From NCBI GenBank assembly GCA_965365655.1, contig CBDUCN010000007.1:1-44913 (forward strand): DNA of 44,913 nt, given 5' to 3'. This document shows positions 23,503 to 33,231 of this stretch, piece after piece (within the stretch, counting starts at the first letter, position 1; every line of letters starts with the position of its first letter). The position numbers and the translations under genes are program-made. The stretch comes from JBFHNV01 sp965365655 (GTDB lineage Bacteria; Pseudomonadota; Gammaproteobacteria; HK1). The notes under the pieces were generated by a model. The model was not told the DNA's origin, did not search any database, and worked only from the letters and a program-made list of their open reading frames with translations.

Positions 23503-24879
23503 TCACTCCGGCTTCGGCGTCTTGCGGGGCCGCCGCCACCCGGGCACCGTGCTCTGCCGCGACCGGCTGACGGTCAGCTGGCCCTCGGGCGCGTCCTTCG
23601 AGATGGTCGACCCGGCGCCGATCGTCGCGTCGGCGTGCACGGTGACTGGCGCCACCAGCTCGACCCCGGAGCCGATGAAGGCGCGGTCCCCGATCACCGT
23701 GCGGTGCTTGCCGGCGCCGTCGTAGTTGCAGGTGATCGTGCCCGCGCCCACGTTGACGTCGCGGCCGATGTCGGCGTCGCCCAGGTAGGTCAGGTGATTG
23801 GCCTTGGATCCCGGCCCCAGGGAGGCGTTCTTGACCTCCACGAAGTTGCCCACGTGCACGCCTTCGGCCAGGCGGGTGCCCGGGCGCAGCCGCGCGAACG
23901 GGCCGACCCGCGCGCCGGGCCCCACGTCGGCGCCGTCGACCAGGCTGTTGGCGAGGATCTCCGCGCCGGCGCCGATGGTGCAGTCGCGGAGCACCGCGTT
24001 CGGGCCCACGCGCGCGCCGTCGCCCAGGCTCACCTCTCCTTCCAGCACGACGTTCACGTCCAGCCAGACGTCCGCGCCCACGCGCACGCGTCCGCGCACG
24101 TCGACGCGCGCGGGGTCGGCAAGCGACGCGCCGTCGCGCATCAGGCGCTCGGCCTCGCGCCGCTGGTACAGGCGCTCCACGTCCGCGAGCTGCACGCGAT
24201 CGTTGACCCCGAGCACCTCCTCCGGGCGCCCGGCCGCGACCGCCGCCACGGCCACGCCGTCAGCGACCGCCTTCGCGACGACGTCGGTGAGATACAGCTC
24301 GCCCTGCGCGTTGTCCCGGTCCAGCGCGGCGAGCCAGCGGCGCAGCGCGCGCGCTGCCCCCGCGAGGATGCCGGTGTTGCCCTCGCGGATCTCCAGCTCC
24401 TCGGCGCTCGCGTCGCGGTGCTCCACGATGCGCGTCACGCTGCCGTCCGCCGCGCGCACGATGCGCCCGTAACCGCTCGGATCGTCGAGCATCACGGTCA
24501 CCAGCGCGAGGCCGCCGCCGCCGGCCGCATCCACCGCGGCGCGCGCGGTCTCCGGGCGCAGCAGCGGCACGTCGCCGCACAGCACCAGCACCGTCGCGTC
24601 GTCCGGCACGCCGGGCATCGCCTGCTCGACCGCATGGCCGGTGCCGAGCTGCCGGTCCTGCTCCACCCACGTGAGCGCGCGCCCGCCCAGCGCCGCGCGC
24701 ACCTGCTCGCCGCCGTGCCCGTGCACCACGTGGATGCCGGCGGGGGCGAGCTGCTCGGCGGTATCGATGACGTGCGCGAGCATCGGCCTGCCCGCCACCG
24801 GGTGCAGCACCTTCGGCAGGGCCGAGCGCATGCGCTTGCCCTGCCCGGCCGCGAGGACGATCACGTGCAGCTCACTCAT
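23503..24879 (-). CDS. glmU: Bifunctional UDP-GlcNAc pyrophosphorylase / GlcN-1-P acetyltransferase
   Basis: GlmU acetylates glucosamine-1-phosphate and then adds UMP to give UDP-GlcNAc for wall and lipid A. The 458-residue protein has the nucleotidyltransferase loop LAAGQGKRMRSALPKVLH at its N-terminus and a left-handed beta-helix C-terminal half with hexapeptide repeats and the acetyltransferase block (NVGAGTITCNYDG, IGSGVELVAPV). ATG 24879 (MSELHVIVL) was preferred to an ATG four codons upstream on family grounds. It sits between atpC (81 bp upstream) and glmS, the classic atpC-glmU-glmS order. The 180-bp gap before glmS holds nothing recognisable. Confidence 0.97.
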   Translation of the reverse strand: MSELHVIVLAAGQGKRMRSALPKVLHPVAGRPMLAHVIDTAEQLAPAGIHVVHGHGGEQVRAALGGRALTWVEQDRQLGTGHAVEQAMPGVPDDATVLVLCGDVPLLRPETARAAVDAAGGGGLALVTVMLDDPSGYGRIVRAADGSVTRIVEHRDASAEELEIREGNTGILAGAARALRRWLAALDRDNAQGELYLTDVVAKAVADGVAVAAVAAGRPEEVLGVNDRVQLADVERLYQRREAERLMRDGASLADPARVDVRGRVRVGADVWLDVNVVLEGEVSLGDGARVGPNAVLRDCTIGAGAEILANSLVDGADVGPGARVGPFARLRPGTRLAEGVHVGNFVEVKNASLGPGSKANHLTYLGDADIGRDVNVGAGTITCNYDGAGKHRTVIGDRAFIGSGVELVAPVTVHADATIGAGSTISKDAPEGQLTVSRSRQSTVPGWRRPRKTPKPE

Positions 24880-24960
24880 GGGACTGTCCATCGGAGCGCG
24901 CGCGGTCCGCGGGCCACCGTCAGGACGTGCGACGGCACTCCGGCGGCGACGGGACGCCCG

Positions 24961-25386
24961 CTAGCGTCCGCCGCGCTGGCGCAGCTTGCGCAGCGCCGCG
25001 AGCTGCGCCGCCGCCTGCACCAGCTCCGCCCGTGCGCGCGCCTCATCCATGTCGGCCTGCCGGTCGGCGAGCGCGCGCTCGGCCTCTTCCTTCGCCTTCA
25101 ACGCGGCCTCCTCGTCGATGTCCTCGGCGCGCAGCGCCGTGTCCGACAGGATGGTGACCACGTGAGGCTGCACCTCCAGCATGCCGCCGGAGACGTAGAT
25201 GATCTCCTCCTCGCCCTCCGGCGTGCGCACCCGCACGTCGCCGGCGTTCAGCGGCGTGAGCAGAGGCGTGTGCCGCGGCGCGATGCCCACCTCGCCCTGG
25301 GCGGCCGGCGCGAAGACCATCGTGGCCTCGCCGGAGAACAGCTCGCGCTCGGCGCTCACGATGTCCACGTGGATGGTGTTGGCCAT
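24961..25386 (-). CDS. atpC: F1Fo ATP synthase subunit epsilon
   Basis: Central-stalk subunit that couples rotation and can inhibit ATP hydrolysis. At 141 residues it has the N-terminal beta-sandwich (IHVDIVSAERELFSGEA, GIAPRHTPLLT, YVSGGMLEVQPHVVTIL) and a C-terminal two-helix arm rich in A, E and R (residues ~88-138). Last gene of the atp operon, 58 bp after atpD. The tail LRQRGGR is typical of gammaproteobacteria. Confidence 0.97.
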   Translation of the reverse strand: MANTIHVDIVSAERELFSGEATMVFAPAAQGEVGIAPRHTPLLTPLNAGDVRVRTPEGEEEIIYVSGGMLEVQPHVVTILSDTALRAEDIDEEAALKAKEEAERALADRQADMDEARARAELVQAAAQLAALRKLRQRGGR

Positions 25387-25444
25387 GCTTCAGTCCGCTG
25401 CTCGTTGTACCGGGTCGGGGGTCAGTTCCGCGTCCGTACGCGGC

Positions 25445-26818
25445 TCAGAGCGTCTTCGCCTTCTCGCGCACCTCGTCGATGCTGCCCACCATGTAGAAGG
25501 CCTGTTCCGGGAACTCGTCCATCTCGCCGTCGACGATGGCGCGGAAGCCCGCGATGGTGTCCTTCAGCGCGACGTACTTGCCGGTGGCGCCGGTGAACGC
25601 CTCGGCCACGAAGAAGGGCTGCGACAGGAAGCGCTGGATCTTCCGCGCGCGGGCCACCACCAGCTTGTCCTCGTCCGACAGCTCGTCCATGCCGAGGATC
25701 GCGATGATGTCGCGCAGCTCCTTGTAGCGCTGCAGGATGCCCTGCACCTGGCGCGTGGTCTCGTAGTGGTCGGGCCCCACGACCAGCGGGTCGAGCTGGC
25801 GCGACGTGGAGTCCAGCGGGTCCACAGCCGGGTAGATGCCCAGCTCCGCGATCTGTCGCGACAGCACCAGCGTCGCGTCGAGGTGGGCGAAGGTGGTCGC
25901 GGGCGACGGGTCGGTCAGGTCGTCCGCCGGCACGTACACCGCCTGGATGGACGTGATGGAGCCGGTCTTGGTCGAGGTGATGCGCTCCTGGAGCACGCCC
26001 ATCTCCTCGGCCAGGGTCGGCTGGTAGCCCACCGCCGAAGGCATGCGCCCGAGCAGCGCCGAGACCTCGGTGCCCGCCAGCGTGTAGCGGTAGATGTTGT
26101 CCACGAAGAACAGCACGTCGCGGCCTTCCTCGCGGAAGTACTCCGCCATCGTGAGCCCGGTGAGCGCGACCCGCAGGCGGTTGCCCGGCGGCTCGTTCAT
26201 CTGTCCGTACACCAGGGCCACCTTGTCGAGCACGCCCGAGTCGGTCATCTCGTGGTAGAAGTCGTTGCCCTCGCGTGTGCGCTCGCCGACCCCGGCGAAC
26301 ACCGAGAAGCCGCTGTGCTCGGTCGCGATGTTGCGGATGAGCTCCATCAGCGTGACCGTCTTGCCGACGCCCGCGCCGCCGAACAGCCCCACCTTGCCGC
26401 CCTTGTTGAACGGGCAGATCAGGTCGATGACCTTGATGCCCGTCTCCAGGATCTCCACCTCGGTGGCCTGGTCGACGTAGCTGGGCGCCTTGCGGTGGAT
26501 CGGCCAGAGTTCCTCCGAGCCCACGTCACCCTTGCCGTCGATGGGCGTGCCCAGCACGTCCATGATGCGGCCAAGCGTCTTCGGCCCCACCGGAACGGAT
26601 ACCGGCTGACCGGTGTTGTCGACGCCGACACCGCGCTGCAGCCCGTCCGTCGAGCCCATCGCGATGGTGCGCACCACGCCGTCGCCGATCTGCTGCTGCA
26701 CCTCGAGGGTGAGACCGTTCTCGACGTGCAGCGCGTCGTACACCTTGGGCACGGAGTCGCGGGGGAACTCCACGTCCACCACCGCGCCGATGATTTCTAC
26801 GATGCTTCCGGAGCTCAT
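25445..26818 (-). CDS. atpD: F1Fo ATP synthase subunit beta
   Basis: Catalytic subunit. The 457-residue protein has the Walker A motif GGAGVGKTV, the catalytic region GERTREGND, and the Walker B segment DVLFFVDNIYRYTLAGTEVS, whose YRYTLAG form is common in beta/gammaproteobacteria. The open frame extends 24 codons upstream, but ATG 26818 (MSSGSIVEIIGAVVDVEF) is the family start and follows an AGAGG sequence. It lies 55 bp downstream of atpG. Confidence 0.98.
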   Translation of the reverse strand: MSSGSIVEIIGAVVDVEFPRDSVPKVYDALHVENGLTLEVQQQIGDGVVRTIAMGSTDGLQRGVGVDNTGQPVSVPVGPKTLGRIMDVLGTPIDGKGDVGSEELWPIHRKAPSYVDQATEVEILETGIKVIDLICPFNKGGKVGLFGGAGVGKTVTLMELIRNIATEHSGFSVFAGVGERTREGNDFYHEMTDSGVLDKVALVYGQMNEPPGNRLRVALTGLTMAEYFREEGRDVLFFVDNIYRYTLAGTEVSALLGRMPSAVGYQPTLAEEMGVLQERITSTKTGSITSIQAVYVPADDLTDPSPATTFAHLDATLVLSRQIAELGIYPAVDPLDSTSRQLDPLVVGPDHYETTRQVQGILQRYKELRDIIAILGMDELSDEDKLVVARARKIQRFLSQPFFVAEAFTGATGKYVALKDTIAGFRAIVDGEMDEFPEQAFYMVGSIDEVREKAKTL

Positions 26819-26873
26819 GGGCTGCGAAGACCTCTGTCGTTCAAGCGTTTGTTCGGATTCGGGAAGAGCGGCG

Positions 26874-27734
26874 TCAGACCGCGGCGGCACCGCCGACGAT
26901 CTCGCTCAGCTCCTGTGTGATCGCGGCCTGGCGCGCCTTGTTGTAGGCCAGCTCCAGCTCGTCGATCAGGTTGCTCGCGTTGTCGGAGGCCGCCTTCATC
27001 GCGACCATGCGCGCGGCCTGCTCCGACGCGATGTTCTCCACCACTCCCTGGTAGACGAGCGACTCCACGTAGCGCAGAAGCAACGCGTCGAGCACTTCCT
27101 TGGACTCCGGCTCGTAGATGTAGTCCCAGTGGTGGGCCACCTCCTGGTCCTCGTCGGGCTCGCGCGGCAGCAGCTGCTCGCACACCGGCGACTGGGTCAT
27201 CGAATTGACGAACCGGTTGTAGCAGAAGTAGAGCCGGTCGATGCGACCCTCTTCATAGGCGTCCAGCATCACCTTCAGCGTGCCGATCAGCTGATCGATG
27301 CCGGGCGCGTCGCCCACGTGCGTGACCTGCGCCACGAGGTTCACGCCGAAGCGGCGCAGCCACGACGAGCCCTTCTGGCCGATCGCGCAGAAATCCATCT
27401 CGACGTCGTTCGCGCGCTGCTTGTCGATCTCGCGCAGCAGCATGCGGAACAGGTTCGCATTGAGCCCGCCGCACAGCCCGCGGTCGGTGCTCACGACGAG
27501 GTAGCCGACACGCTTGACGGGACGCTCGGTGAGGAACGGGTGCTCGTACTCGAGCTTGGCGGCGCGCACGTGCTGGATCACGCTGCGGATCCTGTCCGCG
27601 TATGGACGCGCCTCGCTCATGCGGTCCTGCGCCTTGCGCATCTTGCTTGCCGCGACCATCTCCATCGCGCCGGTGATCTTGCGCGTGTTCTGGACGCTGC
27701 GGATCTTGGTGCGGATTTCCCTGCCACCGGCCAT
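26874..27734 (-). CDS. atpG: F1Fo ATP synthase subunit gamma
   Basis: Rotor shaft of F1. The 286-residue protein starts MAGGREIRTKIRSVQNTRKITGAMEMVAASKM, split here into the conserved N-terminal helix, and has the STDRGLCGGLNAN core. It ends with the long C-terminal helix (AMKAASDNASNLIDELELAYNKARQ in part) that pairs with the N-terminal helix in the coiled coil. Length is normal. 68 bp separate it from atpA. Confidence 0.97.
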   Translation of the reverse strand: MAGGREIRTKIRSVQNTRKITGAMEMVAASKMRKAQDRMSEARPYADRIRSVIQHVRAAKLEYEHPFLTERPVKRVGYLVVSTDRGLCGGLNANLFRMLLREIDKQRANDVEMDFCAIGQKGSSWLRRFGVNLVAQVTHVGDAPGIDQLIGTLKVMLDAYEEGRIDRLYFCYNRFVNSMTQSPVCEQLLPREPDEDQEVAHHWDYIYEPESKEVLDALLLRYVESLVYQGVVENIASEQAARMVAMKAASDNASNLIDELELAYNKARQAAITQELSEIVGGAAAV

Positions 27735-27802
27735 CGATCAATCCTCCCGCGTCGCGGACATCGCACGGGGACGCGCCCCGTGCCGTGGCGTCCCGCCCAC
27801 CG

Positions 27803-29344
<1,542 letters not shown>

Positions 29345-29377
29345 TGCTTCCAGTTCCTGTGCTTTGTGCCGACGCCG

Positions 29378-29911
29378 TCAGGCGACGGATTGAGCGAGTT
29401 GTGCGAGCTGCCCGCGCAGCGAGCCGTCGATGACCATGTCGCCGGAGCGGATGACGAGGCCGCCGATGAGCTCCGGGTCCACGTCCACCGACAGGTCCAC
29501 CTTGGTGCCGAGGCGCTTCGTCATCGCCACGGTGATCGCGTTCTCCTCGGCCGCGGTCAGCTTGTAGGCAGACGTGACCTTCACGTCGCTGCGCTTCTCC
29601 GAGCGGGCGCGCTCCGATTCGAACGCGGCCGCGATGTCGCGCACCATCCCCAGGCGCCGGTTCTCGGCGAGGATGCGCACGAAGTTGCGCCCGGTGTCGG
29701 AGAGCGCGTCGCCGCACACGTCGATCACGAGCTCGGCGAGCTGATCGCGCCGGACCTTCGGGTTGGCCACCAGCCCCGTCACGGTCGGGTCGCCCACGAC
29801 GGTGACGATCAGCGCCAGCATCTGCGACCAGCGCCCGGTGTCGCCCTCTTCCTGCGCCTGCCGGTACGCCGCGATGGCGTACGGACGGGCCGTCTTGGTG
29901 TTCGATTCCAT
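29378..29911 (-). CDS. atpH: F1Fo ATP synthase subunit delta
   Basis: Peripheral-stalk cap joining F1 to the b subunits. The 177-residue protein has an N-terminal six-helix domain (TARPYAIAAYRQAQEEGD) and the C-terminal family signature (DPELIGGLVIRSGDMVIDGSLRGQL in part). Length matches the family. It is 23 bp downstream of atpF. Confidence 0.96.
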   Translation of the reverse strand: MESNTKTARPYAIAAYRQAQEEGDTGRWSQMLALIVTVVGDPTVTGLVANPKVRRDQLAELVIDVCGDALSDTGRNFVRILAENRRLGMVRDIAAAFESERARSEKRSDVKVTSAYKLTAAEENAITVAMTKRLGTKVDLSVDVDPELIGGLVIRSGDMVIDGSLRGQLAQLAQSVA

Positions 29912-29934
29912 GCGTCTTCCGCGGGCTCGGGGCG

Positions 29935-30405
29935 CTACAGCTCGGCAGCGAGCTTCTCGAGAGACTCGCTGTGGGCCTTGGCATCGACCTCGCGACGCAG
30001 GATCTGCTCCGCGCCGCGCACCGCGAGCACCGCGACCTCGCGGCGCAGGTCCTCGCGGGCCTGGTTCCGCTCCTGCTCCACCTGCGCGCGCGCCGCCGTC
30101 ACGATGCGCTCGGCCTCCTCGCGCGCCTGCGACTTCGCCTGCTCGACGATGTCGTCACCACGCTTCTGCGCCTGCGTCACGAACTCCTGTGCCTTCTCGC
30201 GCCCTTCCTGCAGCATCTCGGCGGACTTCGACTCCGCCTGCTCCAGGTCACGCTGCGCCTTCTCCGCGGCCGCCAGTCCGTCCGCGATCTTCGCCTCGCG
30301 CTTCGCCAGCGCGTCGATGATCGGCGGCCACACGTAGCGCATGCAGAACCAGACGAAGATCGCGAAGGCGATCGCCTGCCCCAGGATCGTCAGATTCAGA
30401 TTCAC
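29935..30405 (-). CDS. atpF: F1Fo ATP synthase subunit b
   Basis: Peripheral-stalk subunit, 156 residues. A single N-terminal membrane helix (about 4-28, NLTILGQAIAFAIFVWFCM) leads into a long charged coiled coil (AEKAQRDLEQAESKSAEML) that dimerises and reaches subunit delta. The conserved FVWFCMRYVWPPI is the usual gammaproteobacterial start. It is 61 bp downstream of atpE. Confidence 0.97.
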   Translation of the reverse strand: MNLNLTILGQAIAFAIFVWFCMRYVWPPIIDALAKREAKIADGLAAAEKAQRDLEQAESKSAEMLQEGREKAQEFVTQAQKRGDDIVEQAKSQAREEAERIVTAARAQVEQERNQAREDLRREVAVLAVRGAEQILRREVDAKAHSESLEKLAAEL

Positions 30406-30466
30406 CGGTTCACCCCCAGCGGGTTGCCTGTGCCTGCCGTAACGACGTCACGAATGACGCGCAGGC

Positions 30467-30721
30467 TCAGCCCACCTGACCCAGGAAGGGGTTCGCGAAC
30501 ATCAGGAACGCGGCGAACGCGATCGCGATGATCGGCACGGCGTCGGTCAGACCCAGCATCAGGAACATGCGGGTCTGCAGCATCGGGCCGAGCTCCGGCT
30601 GGCGTGCGACGCCCTCCAGGAACTTGCTGCCCAGGATGCCGATACCGATGGCGGCACCGAGTGCGCCCAGCCCGATCATGAGACCGGCGGCGAGGGCGGA
30701 GAAGCTGACGACGGATTCCAT
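30467..30721 (-). CDS. atpE: F1Fo ATP synthase subunit c
   Basis: Membrane rotor-ring subunit, 84 residues, a two-helix hairpin. The first helix is glycine/alanine patterned (GLGALGAAIGIGILG) and the polar loop is ARQPEL. The second helix carries the ion-binding carboxylate D60 in GLTDAVPII. An aspartate here, with no sodium-type ligand set evident, points to proton coupling. A very strong ribosome binding site precedes it, in keeping with the many copies per complex. Confidence 0.97.
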   Translation of the reverse strand: MESVVSFSALAAGLMIGLGALGAAIGIGILGSKFLEGVARQPELGPMLQTRMFLMLGLTDAVPIIAIAFAAFLMFANPFLGQVG

Positions 30722-30726
30722 GGTTG

Positions 30727-30733
30727 CCTCCTC
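30727..30733 (-). promoter_or_regulatory. Strong ribosome binding site of atpE
   Basis: The minus strand reads GAGGAGG five bases before the atpE ATG, the best Shine-Dalgarno match in the atp operon. Strong translation of atpE relative to its neighbours is known in E. coli and is expected here. Confidence 0.8.
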
Positions 30734-30782
30734 AGAGCAAAGATGACGTCGAAACGGGAACTAGGGATTCGCGAGCGCTGGC

Positions 30783-31601
30783 TCAGTGATGCTCGTGAGC
30801 CATGCTCAGGTAGACGATGGTCAGCATCATGAAGATGTACGCCTGAAGCGTGATGACCAGGATGTGGAAGATCGCCCACGGCACCGACAGGGTCCACTGC
30901 AGGTAGAACGGCAGCAGACCCGCGATCAGGATGAAGATGAGCTCGCCCGCGAACAGGTTGCCGAACAGGCGCAGCGAGTGCGAGAGCGGCTTCGCGACCA
31001 GCGACACCAGCTCGAGCGGCAGGTTCACGAAGAACAGCTTCGGGCCGAACGGCTGGAACGCGAGCTCGCCGATGAAGCCGCCGATGCCCTTCACCTTGAT
31101 GCTGTAGAAGATGACCAGGAAGAACACCGACAGGGACAGCCCGAAGGTGACGTTCACGTCCGTGGTGGGCACCACCTTCATGTACTCCACGCCCATCGCG
31201 TGGAAGATCACGGGGATGAAGTCCACCGGCACGAGGTCCATCAGGTTCATCAGGAAGATCCAGACGAACAGGGTCAGCGCCAGCGGCGCGATCAGCGCAT
31301 TCTTGCCGTGGAAGGTGTCCTTGACGCTGGTGTCCACGAACTCCACCAGCACCTCGACGCACTGCTGCCAGCGCCCGGGGCGCTCCACCGACATGTTCCG
31401 CGCGACCTTGCGAAACGACCAGATGAACAGCGCGCCGAGCACGATGGACCAGCCCATGCTGTCGAGGTTGATCGCCCAGAAACCCATCTCCTGCGCCTCT
31501 TTGGCGGAGTGGGCGATGCCCCAGCTGCCGTCGGGATGACGCCCGAAGGTGAGGTTCTGGATGTGATGCGCGATGTATTCCGCGGGGGTGCCTGCCGCCA
31601 T
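30783..31601 (-). CDS. atpB: F1Fo ATP synthase subunit a
   Basis: Stator channel subunit, 272 residues, with about five to six transmembrane helices. The essential arginine is R211 in LSHSLRLFGNLFAGE, which faces the c-ring carboxylate. Other family landmarks are NLMDLVPVDFIP and the C-terminal ILVITLQAYIFMMLTIVYLS. The C-terminus is histidine-rich (AHEHH). It lies 67 bp after atpI. Confidence 0.97.
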   Translation of the reverse strand: MAAGTPAEYIAHHIQNLTFGRHPDGSWGIAHSAKEAQEMGFWAINLDSMGWSIVLGALFIWSFRKVARNMSVERPGRWQQCVEVLVEFVDTSVKDTFHGKNALIAPLALTLFVWIFLMNLMDLVPVDFIPVIFHAMGVEYMKVVPTTDVNVTFGLSLSVFFLVIFYSIKVKGIGGFIGELAFQPFGPKLFFVNLPLELVSLVAKPLSHSLRLFGNLFAGELIFILIAGLLPFYLQWTLSVPWAIFHILVITLQAYIFMMLTIVYLSMAHEHH

Positions 31602-31668
31602 GGGGTCGCTGTTCTCCGGGTATCCCTCGTACCGCCGCCCGGCCGTGGCCCGGGTGCCGCCTCGTCAA

Positions 31669-32157
31669 TCAGTCGCCCGCCGCGCGGGCCCTCGACCGGT
31701 GCCTGCCCGGCACCGGCATCAGGAGTGCGAACCACTGCACCACCACGGTGCCCAGGTAGCCCCCCAGCAGCCAGCCCACGCTCACGTCGAGCATCACCAT
31801 CGCCACCGCGAGCATCGACGCCGCGAAGGCGATCTTCACCGCCTCCCCGGAGTAGATCGCCCGCAGGAGCCGATCCGGCGCGGCGTCCGCCGCGAGGCTG
31901 AACATCTTCAGGGCGAGGAAGAAATTGGGCACCGCGCCACACAGCGTTCCGGTCAACGCCGAGTATGCCGCGCGCCAGTCTCCCCCCGCCGCGAGTGCTC
32001 CGCAGAACACCGCCCCCGTGACGATCTGGGCAGCCACCACCGCGAACACGGAGATCCGGGCGGTCGTTATCGCATGCGCGTGCGGCGCGCGTCGCTCCGG
32101 GCGGGCCTGTTCAGCCCCGCTCCCGGCTCGCGCTCCGCCGTCCGCGCGGCTACCCAT
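31669..32157 (-). CDS. atpI: ATP synthase subunit I (AtpI)
   Basis: Assembly-related membrane protein of the atp operon, 162 residues from ATG 32157. After an Arg/Gly/Ala-rich N-terminus of ~30 residues come four hydrophobic helices (about 37-57, 66-83, 102-120, 124-145), as in AtpI, which assists c-ring formation or Mg2+ uptake. The sequence is poorly conserved, so position (first in atpIBEFHAGDC) is the main evidence. An ATG 22 codons upstream would add a very basic stretch and is less likely. Confidence 0.85.
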   Translation of the reverse strand: MGSRADGGARAGSGAEQARPERRAPHAHAITTARISVFAVVAAQIVTGAVFCGALAAGGDWRAAYSALTGTLCGAVPNFFLALKMFSLAADAAPDRLLRAIYSGEAVKIAFAASMLAVAMVMLDVSVGWLLGGYLGTVVVQWFALLMPVPGRHRSRARAAGD

Positions 32158-32214
32158 TGCTCGCCGCACCGGCGCCCGGCACGCCCACACAGGCTGCCGG
32201 AGCGCTCGACGCAA

Positions 32215-32229
32215 GGCTCTCAAAGAGCC
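32215..32229 (-). other. Hairpin in the atpI leader
   Basis: GGCTCT-CAA-AGAGCC on the plus strand is a perfect 6-bp stem with a 3-nt loop (TTG on the transcribed RNA strand). It lies between the proposed atp promoter and atpI and is not followed by a T-run, so it is unlikely to be an intrinsic terminator. It may affect stability of the mRNA 5' end. Confidence 0.5.
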
Positions 32230-32246
32230 AGCTACACAACCGGTCC

Positions 32247-32276
32247 AGTATAGCTTCCGGACTCCGCGGCCAGCAA
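32247..32276 (-). promoter_or_regulatory. Promoter of the atp operon
   Basis: On the minus strand TTGCTG (32271-32276) and TATACT (32247-32252) are 18 bp apart in the gap between parB and atpI. The start would be near 32240, about 83 nt ahead of atpI. The -10 is strong and the -35 weak. Confidence 0.6.
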
Positions 32277-32292
32277 CCGCGCCGGCACCCGA

Positions 32293-33159
32293 TCACGACG
32301 GACGCAGGTGCGCGAGGATGCCGTCCAGCTCGTCCAGGGACGTGTAGTGGATCACGAGGGCGCCTCGCCCGCGGGCGCGCTGGCGCACCTCCACCCGCGC
32401 TCCCAGCTGCTCCTTGAGCTCGCGCTCCAGGCGCTGCACGTCCGCGTCGCGGGCCGGCGGCGGACGGCGGGCGGGGGCGCCCGACAGCATGCGCTTGACC
32501 AGCGCCTCGGTCTCCCGGGCGCTGAGTCCGCGCGACACCACCTCGCGCGCCGCCTGGCTCTGCCGCGACCGCGGCAGCGCCAGCAGCGCCCGCGCGTGGC
32601 CCATGTCCAGCGCCCCCGTCTCCACGAGGCCGCGCACGTCCTCTTCCAGCTCCAGCAGGCGCAGGATGTTGCTCACCGCCGCACGCGAGCGGCCGACGGC
32701 CTCCGCGGCGCGCGCGTGGGTCAGGCCGAACTCCTCGATCAGCCGCGAAAGGGCCCGCGCCTCCTCGATCGCGTTCAGGTTCTCGCGCTGGATGTTCTCG
32801 ATGAGGGCCATGGCCAGCGCGGCCTCGTCGCCCACCTCGCGCACCAGCGCGGGCACCTCGCCGAGGCCCGCCGCCTGCGCGGCGCGCCAGCGCCGCTCGC
32901 CGGCGATCAGCTCGTAGCGCCCGCCGGGCAGCGGGCGCACGACCACGGGCTGCAGCACGCCCTGCTCGCGGATCGAGTCGGCGAGGCTCTGCAGCGCCTC
33001 GGGGTCGATGGACAGCCGCGGCTGGTAGCGCCCGCGCTCCACGAGGTCCACCGGCAGCTGGCGGAGCTCCCCCGCCGGCACGCCCGCGTCCTCCGCGTCC
33101 GCCTGAACGCCGCTCAGCAGCGCGTCCAGCCCCCGCCCCAGTCCTCTACGCTTCGCCAT
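32293..33159 (-). CDS. parB: Chromosome partitioning protein ParB
   Basis: CTP-dependent DNA clamp that loads at parS and spreads. The 288-residue protein begins MAKRRGLGRGLDALL, then has the N-terminal CTPase/ParB domain (PVVVRPLPGGRYELIAGERRWRAA in part, with GERRW), ENIQRENLNAIEEA, a helix-turn-helix (GLTHARAAEAVGRSRAAVSN) and a C-terminal dimerisation domain. It lies 72 bp downstream of parA. No 16-bp parS palindrome (TGTTNCACGTGNAACA) was found in this window. Confidence 0.97.
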   Translation of the reverse strand: MAKRRGLGRGLDALLSGVQADAEDAGVPAGELRQLPVDLVERGRYQPRLSIDPEALQSLADSIREQGVLQPVVVRPLPGGRYELIAGERRWRAAQAAGLGEVPALVREVGDEAALAMALIENIQRENLNAIEEARALSRLIEEFGLTHARAAEAVGRSRAAVSNILRLLELEEDVRGLVETGALDMGHARALLALPRSRQSQAAREVVSRGLSARETEALVKRMLSGAPARRPPPARDADVQRLERELKEQLGARVEVRQRARGRGALVIHYTSLDELDGILAHLRPS

Positions 33160-33231
33160 GGCGTTCCCGCGCTGTCGTCGTCCCGGGATGCCCGGTCGCG
33201 TGCACCGGGGCGGGCGGGCGGGCGCGCCGGG

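Noticed and set aside
25360..25375. Candidate parS (TCCACGTGGA) in atpC
   Set aside because: Only the inner 10 bases are palindromic; the outer TGTT/AACA bases of parS are missing and the site is inside a coding region.
23374..25596. Long plus-strand open frame (~740 codons) opposite glmU and atpC
   Set aside because: It mirrors the real minus-strand genes in GC-rich DNA; the translation is low-complexity Arg/His/Ala-rich without any family signature.
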